Position numbers and translations under genes: made by a program | Assembly (NCBI GenBank): GCA_020249145.1 | Contig: JADCGF010000005.1 | Coordinates: 1-64,000, forward strand | Source: Roseomonas sp. | GTDB lineage: Bacteria > Pseudomonadota > Alphaproteobacteria > Acetobacterales > Acetobacteraceae | Reading direction: 5' to 3' | Length of the DNA stretch: 64,000 bases | Shown: positions 27,180-36,345 of the stretch, piece by piece | Layout of the letters: each line of letters starts with the position of its first letter | Numbering within the stretch: the first letter of the stretch is position 1 | The notes under the pieces: model-generated | Told to the model about the DNA's origin: nothing | The model's database searches: none | What the model saw: the letters and a program-made list of their open reading frames with translations, nothing else

Positions 27180-28190
27180 TTATATTGCGCCTTTTTTTTC
27201 ACGATCCCCGTAGCCCTGGGGATGCGCTTCCCGCCAGGCCCAAGTGGTGCGGACAATGGCGTCAATATCGGCAAAGCGGGGCGCCCAGCCGGTCTCTGCG
27301 CGCAGCCTTTCACTCGCTGCCACTAAAACGGCAGGATCTCCGGCGCGGCGTGGGCCGATGCTATGGGGCACCGCGCGGCCACTGACGCGCGCAATCGCAT
27401 CCAGCACCTGCTTCACGGAATGGCCTTCGCCATTGCCGATATTGTAGCGGCAGGAACCATGCGTCTTTAACCGCCCCAGCACGCGCACATGCGCATCTGC
27501 CAGATCGGTTACGTGTACGTAATCGCGAATGCAGGTCCCATCCGGCGTTGGGTAATCATCACCAAAAACTGTCAGCGCCGGGCGCCGACCAAGCGCCGCA
27601 TCAACCGCGAGCGGCACAAGATGGGTTTCAGGATTGTGATCCTCGCCCGCGCGCCCGGCAGGGTCTGATCCGGCGGCGTTGAAATAACGCAGCGCGGCAT
27701 AGCGCAGGCCATGGATACGCTCGGCCCATGCAAGCGCGGTTTCTACCATCAGCTTGCTCTCGCCATAGGGATTGCCGGGGGCGACGGGGCAATCTTCATC
27801 AATCGGCACGCGTTCCGGCTTGCCGAACAAGGCAGCGGTGGAAGACAGCACGAAGCGCAGGCACCCGGCTTGAACGGCGGCTTCAATCAGCCGCAGGCTA
27901 TTCCCGACATTTTTCGCGATATAGTGCATGGGCGTTTTCATGCTTTCGCCCACCAGGGAAAGGGCGGCGAAATGCAGCACGGCATCAAAGCGCCCATTGG
28001 CGAAAACGCGCTTCAATTCGGCACGATCCGCAAGCGGCGCCTGCACCAAAGTGGCGGCAGCAGGCACGGCGGCGCGATGGCCCTGGCTGAGATCATCCAG
28101 CACCACCACCTCATCACCGCGATCTAGCAAAGCCAGCACCACATGGCTGCCGACGAAGCCCGCACCGCCTGTCACCAGATAACGCGCCAT
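27180..28190 (-). CDS. galE: UDP-glucose 4-epimerase
   Basis: 336 residues from the ATG at 28190 (AGGG 7 nt upstream); the frame extends further upstream but only overlaps the preceding gene. The NAD-binding motif TGGAGFVGSH is at 7-16, the catalytic pair Tyr142/Lys146 in NPYGESK, SSTAALFG supplies the catalytic Ser/Thr, and RYFNAAGSDPAG with PDGTCIRDYVHVTDLADAH follow, all GalE-specific. It interconverts UDP-glucose and UDP-galactose for surface polysaccharide. It starts 22 nt after the L,D-transpeptidase stop, so both envelope genes are probably co-transcribed. Confidence 0.95.
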   Translation of the reverse strand: MARYLVTGGAGFVGSHVVLALLDRGDEVVVLDDLSQGHRAAVPAAATLVQAPLADRAELKRVFANGRFDAVLHFAALSLVGESMKTPMHYIAKNVGNSLRLIEAAVQAGCLRFVLSSTAALFGKPERVPIDEDCPVAPGNPYGESKLMVETALAWAERIHGLRYAALRYFNAAGSDPAGRAGEDHNPETHLVPLAVDAALGRRPALTVFGDDYPTPDGTCIRDYVHVTDLADAHVRVLGRLKTHGSCRYNIGNGEGHSVKQVLDAIARVSGRAVPHSIGPRRAGDPAVLVAASERLRAETGWAPRFADIDAIVRTTWAWREAHPQGYGDREKKGAI

Positions 28191-28212
28191 ATCCGAACCC
28201 TGCCTTACAGCT

Positions 28213-29694
28213 TCACGGCCGGGGCGTTGCCTCTGCCACCCTTTCGCTGCGCGGTGCATCCAGCGCGCGAAGATAGGCGGCATCAAGGCCGTAGATGTCC
28301 CGGCGCATGACCACCGTTCCGGATTCAACCATCACCGTGTCATAATGAAGGCGCACCGGGATCGCCCGGGCCAGAGAAACGCCCTGAGTGACGCCGCTTT
28401 CCAAGGCACGATCAACACGTTCCTGGTTCCAGGCCGACATGCCGCTGAAGGCTTCCGCCAGCAAATCCATGGGCCGTTCCAGGCGAATGCAACCTGAAGA
28501 AAAGGCGCGCTCTGTCCGGCGGAACAAATGCCGATCCGGCGTGTCATGCATGAAAATATCGTCGCGGTTCGGCATGACGAACTTAATGCGTCCAAGCGCA
28601 TTCACCTCACCGGGGTCCTGGCGGATGATGAAGGGGAAGCGATCCTTGGAATAGGCGCTGAAATCCACCGCGGTCGCGTCAACTTCCGTGAGTTCGCCAT
28701 CAATGCGCTGATACAGCCGATATCCCAAGGCCTGCATGCGCCCGGGCTCTCGGCGGAAGCGCGGCAGCAAATCCTCCCGCGCATTGCGATCCGGCACGCC
28801 CCAGGGTGGGTTGAATTGCACCGCGACCAGCCGGACATCGAGCATGGGGGTCTCCCGATCAGGACGGCCCACAATCACCGCCATATCCTGCACCACACGC
28901 CCGGCATCCGCCAGGCGCAGGCGGAAATGGGGGATATTCACGTCAATCCGCCGGTCGGGCGGGGCGGCCAGGCCGCGGCGCATATCAAGCGCCACGCGAA
29001 GCTGCCCGATTTTGGTTTCAACAGGCGTATTCAAGGCGGCCCAAGTCAGGCGACCGATCCGGCCATCGGCTTCCAGCCCTTCTTCGGACTGAAAGCGCCG
29101 CACCAGGGCTTCCAGCCGCGCATCATAAAAGGGGCTTTCCGCCGCTGCGCCGCGCAACACTTCCGGGTCAAGCAACGCAAGCCGTGCACGAAGCTGCCCA
29201 ACCCGCGCGGCATCCTGGCTGCCCGGTTCCAAGGTGCTGGCAAGATTGCCTTCAATGGCCGGCCAACTACCGCGCGCAGCGATGGCCCGAAACCGCGCGA
29301 GCGCTGCCCTGATGGGCGCCGCTTCGGGATGAAGGATCGCTGCCTGATCCAATACGCTGGCTGGATCGCTGCTCGCGAAAAGCCTTTCGCGCCACACAGG
29401 AAAATCAGCCCGCACGGGATCACGCCTGATATCCGCGCGCCCTGGCGGCGGCACGACACGGCCCAACACCAAATCCCGCAGGGCCGCTTCCGCACGCGAC
29501 ATGAGCATACCGCCCGGCACATCATAATGGCGCGGGTCAAGTCCATCTTCGCCAAGCGCTTCCAGACGCCGTGCCAGGCGATCAAGCGCCGCGCGGGATG
29601 CGGCGCTGGCGCGGGGCGACATGCCAGTGGCAAGCCCGGCCGTCGCTGCACCCAGCATCACCTCGCGGCGCGCGAATCGCCTTGGATCACTCAT
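28213..29694 (-). CDS. L,D-transpeptidase with peptidoglycan-binding domain (YcbB/LdtD-like)
   Basis: A 493-residue cell-wall crosslinking enzyme. It has a twin-arginine-like export signal (RRFARREVMLGAATAG, cleavage near ASA at 29-31), a scaffold region, a PG_binding_1 domain at about 185-222 (FQSEEGLEADGRIGRLTWAALN) and a YkuD catalytic domain from about 250 to 430. Catalytic residues are His383 (FMHDTPDRHLF) and Cys402 in SSGCIRLE; the motif has SSGC in place of the more usual SHGC, as in the LdtD subgroup. It forms 3-3 crosslinks in the periplasm. Downstream galE is 22 nt away. Confidence 0.93.
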   Translation of the reverse strand: MSDPRRFARREVMLGAATAGLATGMSPRASAASRAALDRLARRLEALGEDGLDPRHYDVPGGMLMSRAEAALRDLVLGRVVPPPGRADIRRDPVRADFPVWRERLFASSDPASVLDQAAILHPEAAPIRAALARFRAIAARGSWPAIEGNLASTLEPGSQDAARVGQLRARLALLDPEVLRGAAAESPFYDARLEALVRRFQSEEGLEADGRIGRLTWAALNTPVETKIGQLRVALDMRRGLAAPPDRRIDVNIPHFRLRLADAGRVVQDMAVIVGRPDRETPMLDVRLVAVQFNPPWGVPDRNAREDLLPRFRREPGRMQALGYRLYQRIDGELTEVDATAVDFSAYSKDRFPFIIRQDPGEVNALGRIKFVMPNRDDIFMHDTPDRHLFRRTERAFSSGCIRLERPMDLLAEAFSGMSAWNQERVDRALESGVTQGVSLARAIPVRLHYDTVMVESGTVVMRRDIYGLDAAYLRALDAPRSERVAEATPRP

Positions 29695-29745
29695 GCCGTT
29701 TTGTTAGCGCATTCATCGCCTTGCGCATAACTTCCTTTGTTTGCC

Positions 29746-31155
29746 TCAGGAAAGCCTATCTGCCGCCTGATGCGCCCCGCCAAGTTCTGCCACCGTTATC
29801 GGCTTATAGGGCGCACGGGGGCGGAAATGCCCCACCTCCTCCACCGGCACATTGCGGGTTTCGGCAATTACCGCCGCCACGGTTGGGCCACAAAGCCGCC
29901 CCTGGCACGGGCCCATGCCGCAGCGCAGATAGGCCTTGGCCTGGTTGGGACCGGTTGCGCCAATCGCTGCCGCCCAGCGAAGCGAACCCGCCGTCACTTC
30001 CTCACACCGGCAGATGATGGTGGATTCTTCGGCTGGTGCCAGGATTTCCTGCGATGGTGCGTAAAGCGCATCCAGAAAGGGGCGCAGCGCGCGGGCTTGC
30101 AACAGCGCTTCGGCGCTTACTTCCGCGCGGGAATCCCGATCAGCACGTGAGAGGCGCCCAAGCCGGAGCGCTGCATCCAGGACCGCCAATTGCGCGGTGG
30201 CCACCGCCGCTTCCCAGCCAGCAATCACCGCGCCATCGCCCGCCACCGCAATGCGCGCATGGGAAGACGCGCCGAAAACATCCAGCTTGGGGCGCCAGCA
30301 AATCTGTTGCGCATCCCAAACATGCTCCAACCCAATCGCCATGGAGATATGCGTGGAAGGCATCACGCCTTCATGCAGCAGCAGCGTATCACAGGGTTCG
30401 AAACCCCCTTCAAAACGCAGCCCCTGCACCCGCGCGCTGCCTTCAGCGCGCAAATGCTTTGCCCCTGTCAGCACCCGCATGCCGGCCTGACGCGCCTTCA
30501 GGATCAGGCCGATGCCTTTCGCAAGCTGCGGAAAGCCGCTGAAAATGCCGCCCTGTTCAAGCGCCGTGCGCAGGATGGGCCGGGTGCGCGTTTCCACCAG
30601 CACTGGCATCACACCCGCGCGGATCAATTGATTGGCAAGCAGCCACATCAGCGGCCCCTGCCCCGCCAGCACCACCTTGCCCGATGGCACCATGCCGGCA
30701 GTCTTCAGCGCGATCTGCGCAGCGCCCGCACTCATCACGCCAGGCAGAGTCCAGCCCGGAATGGGCACCGGCCTTTCCTGCGCGCCTGTCGCCAGCATGA
30801 TGCGCTCAGCCGTAACTTCCGTGGTTTCACCCTGATGCGCGAGGGAAAGCGTGCCGGTATCCGGTTCCAGCATCCAAAGCGTGCTGCCGGCACGATAGGT
30901 GATATCCAAAGCGCGAAACCGCGCGATCAATTCAAGCCCGGGCGCCATGTCGCGTGCCAGCGCAGGATCGGCGCCGGCCAATTCGGCAGCGCGAAAAACC
31001 TGCCCGCCGGGCGCCGCGTTTTCATCCACCACAAGCACGGAAAGCCCGCATTCGCGCGCCGTGATCGCGGCGGCCATACCGGCAGGCCCGGCACCGATAA
31101 TGGCAAGATCGAACTTACGCGGCGCTTCGGCGGCTTTCACGGGCACCAGGCTCAT
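29746..31155 (-). CDS. FAD/NAD(P)-binding oxidoreductase subunit with BFD-like [2Fe-2S] domain (HcnB / OoxA / LhpB-like)
   Basis: 469 residues. An N-terminal FAD-binding Rossmann motif (IIGAGPAGMAAAI at about 19-31), a second nucleotide-binding site (VVLAGQGPLMWLLANQLI), and a C-terminal cysteine cluster CRCEEVT ... CGMGPCQGRLCG, which is the BFD-like iron-sulfur motif. In relatives this subunit passes electrons from the DAO-type subunit. It is the third gene of a coupled trio (4 nt overlap with the ferredoxin-like gene). Homologous trios include hydrogen cyanide synthase, opine oxidases and D-hydroxyproline dehydrogenase; the substrate here is undetermined. Confidence 0.88.
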   Translation of the reverse strand: MSLVPVKAAEAPRKFDLAIIGAGPAGMAAAITARECGLSVLVVDENAAPGGQVFRAAELAGADPALARDMAPGLELIARFRALDITYRAGSTLWMLEPDTGTLSLAHQGETTEVTAERIMLATGAQERPVPIPGWTLPGVMSAGAAQIALKTAGMVPSGKVVLAGQGPLMWLLANQLIRAGVMPVLVETRTRPILRTALEQGGIFSGFPQLAKGIGLILKARQAGMRVLTGAKHLRAEGSARVQGLRFEGGFEPCDTLLLHEGVMPSTHISMAIGLEHVWDAQQICWRPKLDVFGASSHARIAVAGDGAVIAGWEAAVATAQLAVLDAALRLGRLSRADRDSRAEVSAEALLQARALRPFLDALYAPSQEILAPAEESTIICRCEEVTAGSLRWAAAIGATGPNQAKAYLRCGMGPCQGRLCGPTVAAVIAETRNVPVEEVGHFRPRAPYKPITVAELGGAHQAADRLS

Positions 31156-31448
31156 CGCTGCACCTCCCGCGCGCCTTGCTGGCGGGCGATGCGCATGCCA
31201 GCTGCGACCGGCACCATGCAGGCTTGCCGATTGGCCACACCATCAATTTCGGCGAGGCAATCATAGCAAACGCCCATCATGCACCAAGGCAGGCGTGGGC
31301 TGCCGGAGACCGGCGTTTCACGGATTGAAGAAAGACCCGAGATCAGGATAGCGGCGGCGGCGCTGCTGCCTTCCGGCACCATCAGGGCGCGGCCTTCAAC
31401 AAAAACCTGCACGGTTTCCGGCCGATGATCCGGGCGCGTGCGAAACAT
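31152..31448 (-). CDS. (2Fe-2S)-binding subunit (HcnA-like)
   Basis: A 98-residue plant-type ferredoxin-like protein. The cysteine pattern in PWCMMGVCYDCLAEIDG...QAC gives CxxxxCxxC with a fourth Cys about 13 residues on, as in HcnA-type small subunits. It overlaps the larger FAD gene by 4 nt and shares one base with the stop of the DAO-type gene, so the three are translated as a unit. It would relay electrons within the membrane-associated or soluble complex. Confidence 0.88.
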   Translation of the reverse strand: MFRTRPDHRPETVQVFVEGRALMVPEGSSAAAAILISGLSSIRETPVSGSPRLPWCMMGVCYDCLAEIDGVANRQACMVPVAAGMRIARQQGAREVQR

Positions 31449-32551
31449 CAGAATCGCTCAGCCGAAAACGGCGCAAGGAAAGGATCAAGCGACCCACGCG
31501 CAATCATGGGCGCAAGCAGCTTTCCATGCGCGGCAGCGAGTGTGACGCCGGAATGGCAATTGGCCGTATAGGCGCCGGCTAGGGTTTCGGATTGATCATA
31601 AATCGGCAGCCCATCGGGCGACATGACGCGCAGCGCAGACCAGGCGCGCACCACATTCAGCTTGCCGATCCAGGGAAAACAAAGCGCCGCACGTTGGGCG
31701 ATTTCCGCCATCACCGGCTGTGTCTGGCGCGTGTCAAACCCCACCTCCTCCACGCTATCGCCCAGCATGATGCTACCCTCACCGGTTTGGCGAATGGTGG
31801 TGGTGGGCATGGGAAGTGCGGCGCGCGCGCGTTCGGTCACCAGCACTTGCCCGCGCTGCGGGCGCACCGGCGCCTTCAACCCGAAATGGGACGCAAGCGT
31901 TGCATTGCCGAGGCCAGCGGCCAGCACCGCACGTTCCGCCTGGAGGGTGCCGAGGTTTGTCTCCAGCAGGAAATTGCGCGGCGCCGTCGCGATACCCGTG
32001 ATCTTCACATTGGACAGGTAAACCCCGCCAAGCGCAGTAAAACCGTGATGCAGGCTGCGCAGCAGCGCCAGCGGGCTGACATGCCCATCATAGGGCGTGA
32101 AGGAAGCGCCCACCACGGCGGGGCCAAGCCCAGGCAGCATTTCGCGCGCTTCCCGCGCATCCAGCATGCGATAGTCAAAGCCGTAATTGCCCGCCTCGCG
32201 CTTCATTTGGCCCAAGCGCTCAGCGCGTTCATTCATTTCCCGGTCGGAAAGGCATAAATGCAGCCCACCCGGTTGAGACAGACCCAGCGATAGCCCGGTT
32301 TGCTGCGCCAGATCATTCGCCAATTCGGCCCAGCTTTCCGCTGATTGCCGGGTCCAGCGCTGATACCAGGGCGCGCCGAGCCCCTTGGATTGCACCCAAA
32401 CCAGGCCGAAATTGCCGCGGCTGGCGCGATAGGCGGCATCCCCTTCATCCAACAGCGCAACAGACAGCCCTTCGCGCCTGAGGCCCCAGGCAATGGCGGA
32501 ACCCACCAGCCCGCCACCAATCACCATTGCATCAAAGCGTCGTCCCGTCAT
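31448..32551 (-). CDS. FAD-dependent amine oxidase subunit, DAO family (HcnC / OoxB-like)
   Basis: A 367-residue DAO-fold flavoprotein. The FAD motif VIGGGLVGSAIAWGL is at residues 11-25, followed by LDEGDAAYRASRGNFGLVW. A C-terminal LRVMSPDGLPIYDQSETLAGAYTANCHSGVTLAAAHG completes the flavin site. This is the catalytic subunit that would oxidise a secondary or N-substituted amine such as an opine, glycine derivative or D-hydroxyproline. It is first in the trio. No hydroxyproline epimerase, opine transporter or cyanide-resistance gene is adjacent, so the substrate remains open. Confidence 0.88.
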   Translation of the reverse strand: MTGRRFDAMVIGGGLVGSAIAWGLRREGLSVALLDEGDAAYRASRGNFGLVWVQSKGLGAPWYQRWTRQSAESWAELANDLAQQTGLSLGLSQPGGLHLCLSDREMNERAERLGQMKREAGNYGFDYRMLDAREAREMLPGLGPAVVGASFTPYDGHVSPLALLRSLHHGFTALGGVYLSNVKITGIATAPRNFLLETNLGTLQAERAVLAAGLGNATLASHFGLKAPVRPQRGQVLVTERARAALPMPTTTIRQTGEGSIMLGDSVEEVGFDTRQTQPVMAEIAQRAALCFPWIGKLNVVRAWSALRVMSPDGLPIYDQSETLAGAYTANCHSGVTLAAAHGKLLAPMIARGSLDPFLAPFSAERF

Positions 32552-32595
32552 GACAACACCAGCTTATACCTTTCCGGTTAAGGAAAGATGCGGGA

Positions 32596-33345
32596 TCAGC
32601 GCCCGCCCCCCACTTGCATGCAAGAAGCGGTCACATAGGAAGCCGCGTCTGAGGCCAGGAACAGAATGCATTCCGCCACTTCCTCTGGCTTGCCAGGCCG
32701 GCCCATGGGCACCAGCGGCCCAAGCCGCGCGAGCCGATCCGGCGCGCCGCCACGAGCATGGATTTCGGTTTCAATCAGGCCGGGATTGACCGCATTCACC
32801 CGCATGCCTTCCTGCGCCACCTCGCGCGCGAGACCGATGGTGATCGTATCCACGGCTGCCTTACTCGCCGCGTAATGCACATATTCCCCCGCACTGCCGA
32901 GTTCTGACGCGCGGGAGGAGACATTCACAATCGCACCCCCCTTGCCGCCCTGCTTGGTGGACATGCGCTTCACCGCTTCGCGGCAGAACATGGCAAGGCC
33001 GGTGACATTGGCGCCCATGGTATTGGCCCAGCCGGCATGGGTGATGGTCTCAAGCCGCCCGCGCGGGCCGGTGCCGCCGGCATTATTCACCAGCACATCA
33101 ATGCGCCCGAAATGCTTCATGACCGCTTCAAAGGCGCCAATCGCATGCGCTTCATCTTCCACCGAACCTTGCAGCAACAGCACTTTCGCGCCTGCCGCTT
33201 CGCAATCGCGCTGCACGGCTTCGGCGCTGGTCCGGTCCTGCTGGAAGGTAAGGCATAGGTCATAGCCGCGGGCAGCCGCCATGCGCGCAGTGGCCGCGCC
33301 AATGCCGCGCCCGGCGCCAGTGATCATCATGACTTTGCGTGACAT
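32596..33345 (-). CDS. Short-chain dehydrogenase/reductase (SDR)
   Basis: 249 residues, classical SDR: TGAGRGIG cofactor motif at 9-16, NNAGG at about 86-90, catalytic Ser in NVSSRAS, and YAASK with the Tyr/Lys pair. The C-terminal VPMGRPGKPEEVAECILFLASDAASYVTA is typical of the 3-oxoacyl-ACP-reductase-like subgroup. The ATG at 33345 has GGAGGAAAG upstream. The cofactor preference and substrate are not evident. It is divergent from the second SDR gene across a 210 bp gap and lies downstream-facing toward the HcnABC-like trio. Confidence 0.9.
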   Translation of the reverse strand: MSRKVMMITGAGRGIGAATARMAAARGYDLCLTFQQDRTSAEAVQRDCEAAGAKVLLLQGSVEDEAHAIGAFEAVMKHFGRIDVLVNNAGGTGPRGRLETITHAGWANTMGANVTGLAMFCREAVKRMSTKQGGKGGAIVNVSSRASELGSAGEYVHYAASKAAVDTITIGLAREVAQEGMRVNAVNPGLIETEIHARGGAPDRLARLGPLVPMGRPGKPEEVAECILFLASDAASYVTASCMQVGGGR

Positions 33346-33442
33346 GGGCTTTCCTCCCCTTTGTTTATGCCGCCTTTATGCCATGGGATGGCGGGCTTGC
33401 CGATACCCGCGCGGCGGGCAAGCATTCGGGTGGAGGCACGCC

Positions 33443-33553
33443 ATGACACAATGTTCCAACGCCCGCTTCAAACCGCTGACCTGCCCTGATGCCCTGCCGC
33501 GCTTTCCAGCGCCGCAACACGCATCAGCGCCGGCGCAAGACAGGAAAGGCTGA
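33443..33553 (+). CDS. Possible 36-residue leader ORF ahead of the SDR-ECH-ADH operon
   Basis: An ATG at 33443 has a strong ribosome binding site (GGAGG, 7 nt before it) and opens 36 codons (MTQCSNARFKPL...) that stop 3 nt before the SDR start codon, leaving the SDR ribosome binding site inside its 3' end. It has no recognisable domain or signal peptide. It could be a translated leader that controls the operon by coupling, or a chance ORF; only the strong site and tight spacing support it. Confidence 0.35.
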   Translation: MTQCSNARFKPLTCPDALPRFPAPQHASAPAQDRKG

Positions 33554-33556
33554 AGC

Positions 33557-34327
33557 ATGACACGCGATCTTGAGGGCAAAAGCGCGCTGGTGACCGGTGG
33601 CGCCTCTGGCATCGGGCAGGCCACGGCGCTTGCCTTTGCGCGTGAGGGTGCGCGGGTGGCAGTGGCCGATATCATGCAGGATGCGGCGCAACGCACAGTC
33701 AACGAGATCGAGGCGATGGGCGGCCAGGCCCTGGCGATTGCCTGCGATGTCACGGATGATGACGCGGTAAAGGCCATGATCGCCGCGACGGTGGATGCCT
33801 TTGGCAGCCTTGACTGCGCCTTCAATAATGCTGGCATTGCCCCTTATCAGGTGAATGCCGGGGGGCAGAAAATCGCGGATGTCGCGCCCGAAGCCTGGCG
33901 CCGCTTGATTGATGTGAACCTGACCGGTGTGTGGCTATGCCTGAGGCATGAAGTGGCACAGATGCGCGCGCAGGGTTCGGGTGGCGTCATCATCAATACC
34001 GCTTCGATCCTGGGGTTGGTTGGAACGGCCACCTCCTCAGCCTATGTCGCGGCGAAGCATGGTGTGGTGGGCTTGACCAAGGTTGCGGCAGCGGACCATG
34101 CCGAGGACAATATCCGCGTCAATGCGGTCTGCCCCGGTTATATCGAAACACCCATGACCGAGGAGACGATGCGCAGGCGCGGTGAGCGCATTATGGCCCG
34201 CGTGCCAATGGCGCGCATGGGCAAGGCCGCGGAAATCGCCGAAGCGGTAGTCTGGCTTTGCAGCCCAAAAGCAAGTTTTGTGACGGGTGTCTCCTGGGCG
34301 GTGGATGGCGGCTATACGGCGATTTGA
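33557..34327 (+). CDS. Short-chain dehydrogenase/reductase (SDR)
   Basis: A 256-residue classical SDR: TGGASGIG at 14-21, NNAGIAPY near 91-98, NTASILGLVG with the catalytic Ser, and YVAAKHG with Tyr/Lys. PAFVTGVSW-like SFVTGVSWAVDGGYT ends the protein. Asp in VAVADIMQD after beta2 suggests NAD preference, by family rule. The ATG at 33557 has AGGAAAGG upstream. It begins a plus-strand operon with an enoyl-CoA hydratase (76 nt on) and an iron-type alcohol dehydrogenase. Confidence 0.92.
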   Translation: MTRDLEGKSALVTGGASGIGQATALAFAREGARVAVADIMQDAAQRTVNEIEAMGGQALAIACDVTDDDAVKAMIAATVDAFGSLDCAFNNAGIAPYQVNAGGQKIADVAPEAWRRLIDVNLTGVWLCLRHEVAQMRAQGSGGVIINTASILGLVGTATSSAYVAAKHGVVGLTKVAAADHAEDNIRVNAVCPGYIETPMTEETMRRRGERIMARVPMARMGKAAEIAEAVVWLCSPKASFVTGVSWAVDGGYTAI

Positions 34328-34403
34328 CGCCCTTCCTGAAGCGGGCATGATTGCGCGCTGGATTGCCGCGCCCATCCCGCCCATCAGCCTTTGAGGAAAC
34401 GCC

Positions 34404-35192
34404 ATGTCTGAAATCCTGATCAGTGATGATGCCGGCCTGCGAATCATTCGGCTGAACCGGCCCGAGAAGAAAAACGCCCTGACGCGCGCCATGTATAGCG
34501 CGATTGCTGCGGCCTTGCGGGAAGCCGCCACCGCGCCGGGCATTCGTGCTGTGATGATCACGGGCGGCGATGCCTGTTTTACCTCTGGCAATGATGTTGC
34601 GGATTTTCGCGCGCGCGGGGAACAGCAGGCGGAAGTCCCATCCCCCGCGCGGGACATGCTGGCCGCCCTTGGCGAATGCCCGAAGCCTGTGGTGGCGGCC
34701 GTTGCGGGTTATGCGATTGGCATTGGCACGACGCTGCTGCTGCATTGTGATCTGGTTTATGCCGGCGATAACGCCATCTTCCGCATGCCCTTTGTGGATT
34801 TGGGGCTTTGCCCGGAAGGCGGTTCATCGCTGTTGGTGCCGATGCGTGGCGGGCAATTGCTGGCCAATGAATTGCTGATGCTGGGTGAGGCCTTTCCGCC
34901 GGAGGTGGCGCTACGCGCCGGCATCATCAATGCCGTGGTGCCGGTGGCAGAATTGCTGGCCCATGCGGAAGCCAAAGCGCGCGCCCTGGCCGCCAAGCCG
35001 CCCACCGCCATGGCGCAAACCAAGGCGCTGCTGCGCCGCGCTGATGCCGCGCGCATCGCCGAACATATGCAGGTGGAATTCGCGGCCTTCAGCGCGTTGT
35101 TGCGCGGGCCGGAAGCGGCGGAAGCGGTTGCGGCGTTTCAGGAAAAGCGCAAGCCGGATTTTTCGCGCTTCTTTGCGGCGGCAAAGGGGTAA
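34404..35192 (+). CDS. Enoyl-CoA hydratase/isomerase family protein
   Basis: 262 residues of the crotonase fold. The CoA-binding oxyanion-hole segments are GGDACFTSGNDVADF (about 54-68) and PKPVVAAVAGYAIGIGTTLLLHCDLVYA (about 94-121), followed by FRMPFVDLGLCPEGGSSLLVP, which carries the catalytic-region Glu. Members hydrate enoyl-CoA or isomerise double bonds in fatty or aromatic acid breakdown. The ATG at 34404 follows GAGGAAAC. The Fe-type alcohol dehydrogenase starts 4 nt after the stop. Confidence 0.92.
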   Translation: MSEILISDDAGLRIIRLNRPEKKNALTRAMYSAIAAALREAATAPGIRAVMITGGDACFTSGNDVADFRARGEQQAEVPSPARDMLAALGECPKPVVAAVAGYAIGIGTTLLLHCDLVYAGDNAIFRMPFVDLGLCPEGGSSLLVPMRGGQLLANELLMLGEAFPPEVALRAGIINAVVPVAELLAHAEAKARALAAKPPTAMAQTKALLRRADAARIAEHMQVEFAAFSALLRGPEAAEAVAAFQEKRKPDFSRFFAAAKG

Positions 35193-35196
35193 GGCG

Positions 35197-36336
35197 ATGC
35201 TGCATCAATGGCCGGCCCAGGCGCGGGTTTATCATGATGTTGCCGTGGCCGAAGCGCTGCCGAATGAGGTTGGTGGCGCGCAACGCATTGCGCTGGTTAC
35301 CACAAGATCACTCGTGGGTAGCCGCATCGCGGCAGCGGTGCGCGATGCCTTGGGCGCGAGGCTGGTCGCTGAAACCGCTGCCATGCGCGCCCATAGCCCG
35401 GTGGAAGATGTGCTGGCTTTGGCCGTGCTGCTGCGCGAAAGCCGCGCGGAATTGGTGGTGGCGCTTGGTGGCGGTTCGGTGATTGATGGCGCGAAGGTCG
35501 CTTGCCTCGCGGTTTGGCGCGGCATTACGGACCCTGCCGCGCTGATTGAAGCGGCGGTTTCGCGCGGAGCCTCGCCCGGCGCTTGGGATGGCGCGGCGCC
35601 CTCTCCACGATTGATTGCCGTGCCCACCACGCTTTCGGCGGCAGAATTCGCACCCCATGCCGGCTATACGGATTTGGCCGCAGGGCGGAAATATCGCGCG
35701 CTTGATCCCTGGATGGTGCCGCGCGCCGTGCTGCTGAACCCTGCTGCCACATTGGAAACGCCGGCGGAGCTTTTCCTTTCTTCCGGCATTCGCGCCCTGG
35801 ATCACGCGGCTGAGCGCTGGTGCGCTTTGGAAACGGCACCTTTTTCCGATGCGGTATCACGTCAAGCCATGCTGATGCTGGCTGACGGCTTGCCGCGTGT
35901 TGCCGCAGCGGCGGGGGATTTGCGCGCAAGGGCACTTTGCCAGCAAGCCGCTTGGCTTTCCGTGCAAGGTGGTTGGGCGGGTGTGCCAGTCGGTGCCAGC
36001 CATGGGCTTGGCTATATTCTGGGGGCGGCGCGCGGCGTGCCGCATGGCGTAACATCTTGCCTGATGCTGCATGCGGTGATGCGCTGGAATGCGCCGGTAA
36101 ATGCCGCGCGACAAGCGGATATCGCGGCGATTTTCGGCGGCGCGGAAGCGGGGCCGGCGATTGAGGATTTCGTGGCCGGGCTTGGCCTGCCGACACGCCT
36201 GCATCAGCAAGGCATTACGGAAGCGGAAATCCCGGGCCTTGCCGCGCGCTGGAATGGCGATGCGCCGATTGCGACCAATCCGCGCCCGGTGCGCGGGGCG
36301 GCGGATTTAGAGGAGATTTTGCGGCTCGCGATATAG
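35197..36336 (+). CDS. Iron-containing alcohol dehydrogenase / maleylacetate reductase family
   Basis: 379 residues from the ATG at 35197; the frame is open further upstream but that part overlaps the hydratase. NAD-binding GGGSVIDGAK is at about 94-103, ALIAVPTTLSAAEFAPHAGYT follows, and metal-binding histidines are likely in LDHAAE, GASHGLGY and GVPHGVTSCLMLHAVMRWN; the last stretch is typical of maleylacetate reductases and group III alcohol dehydrogenases. It may act on a hydroxy- or keto-acid made by the preceding SDR and hydratase. The gene ends 9 nt before palindrome copy 1. Confidence 0.88.
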   Translation: MLHQWPAQARVYHDVAVAEALPNEVGGAQRIALVTTRSLVGSRIAAAVRDALGARLVAETAAMRAHSPVEDVLALAVLLRESRAELVVALGGGSVIDGAKVACLAVWRGITDPAALIEAAVSRGASPGAWDGAAPSPRLIAVPTTLSAAEFAPHAGYTDLAAGRKYRALDPWMVPRAVLLNPAATLETPAELFLSSGIRALDHAAERWCALETAPFSDAVSRQAMLMLADGLPRVAAAAGDLRARALCQQAAWLSVQGGWAGVPVGASHGLGYILGAARGVPHGVTSCLMLHAVMRWNAPVNAARQADIAAIFGGAEAGPAIEDFVAGLGLPTRLHQQGITEAEIPGLAARWNGDAPIATNPRPVRGAADLEEILRLAI

Positions 36337-36345
36337 TGCTTTGTT

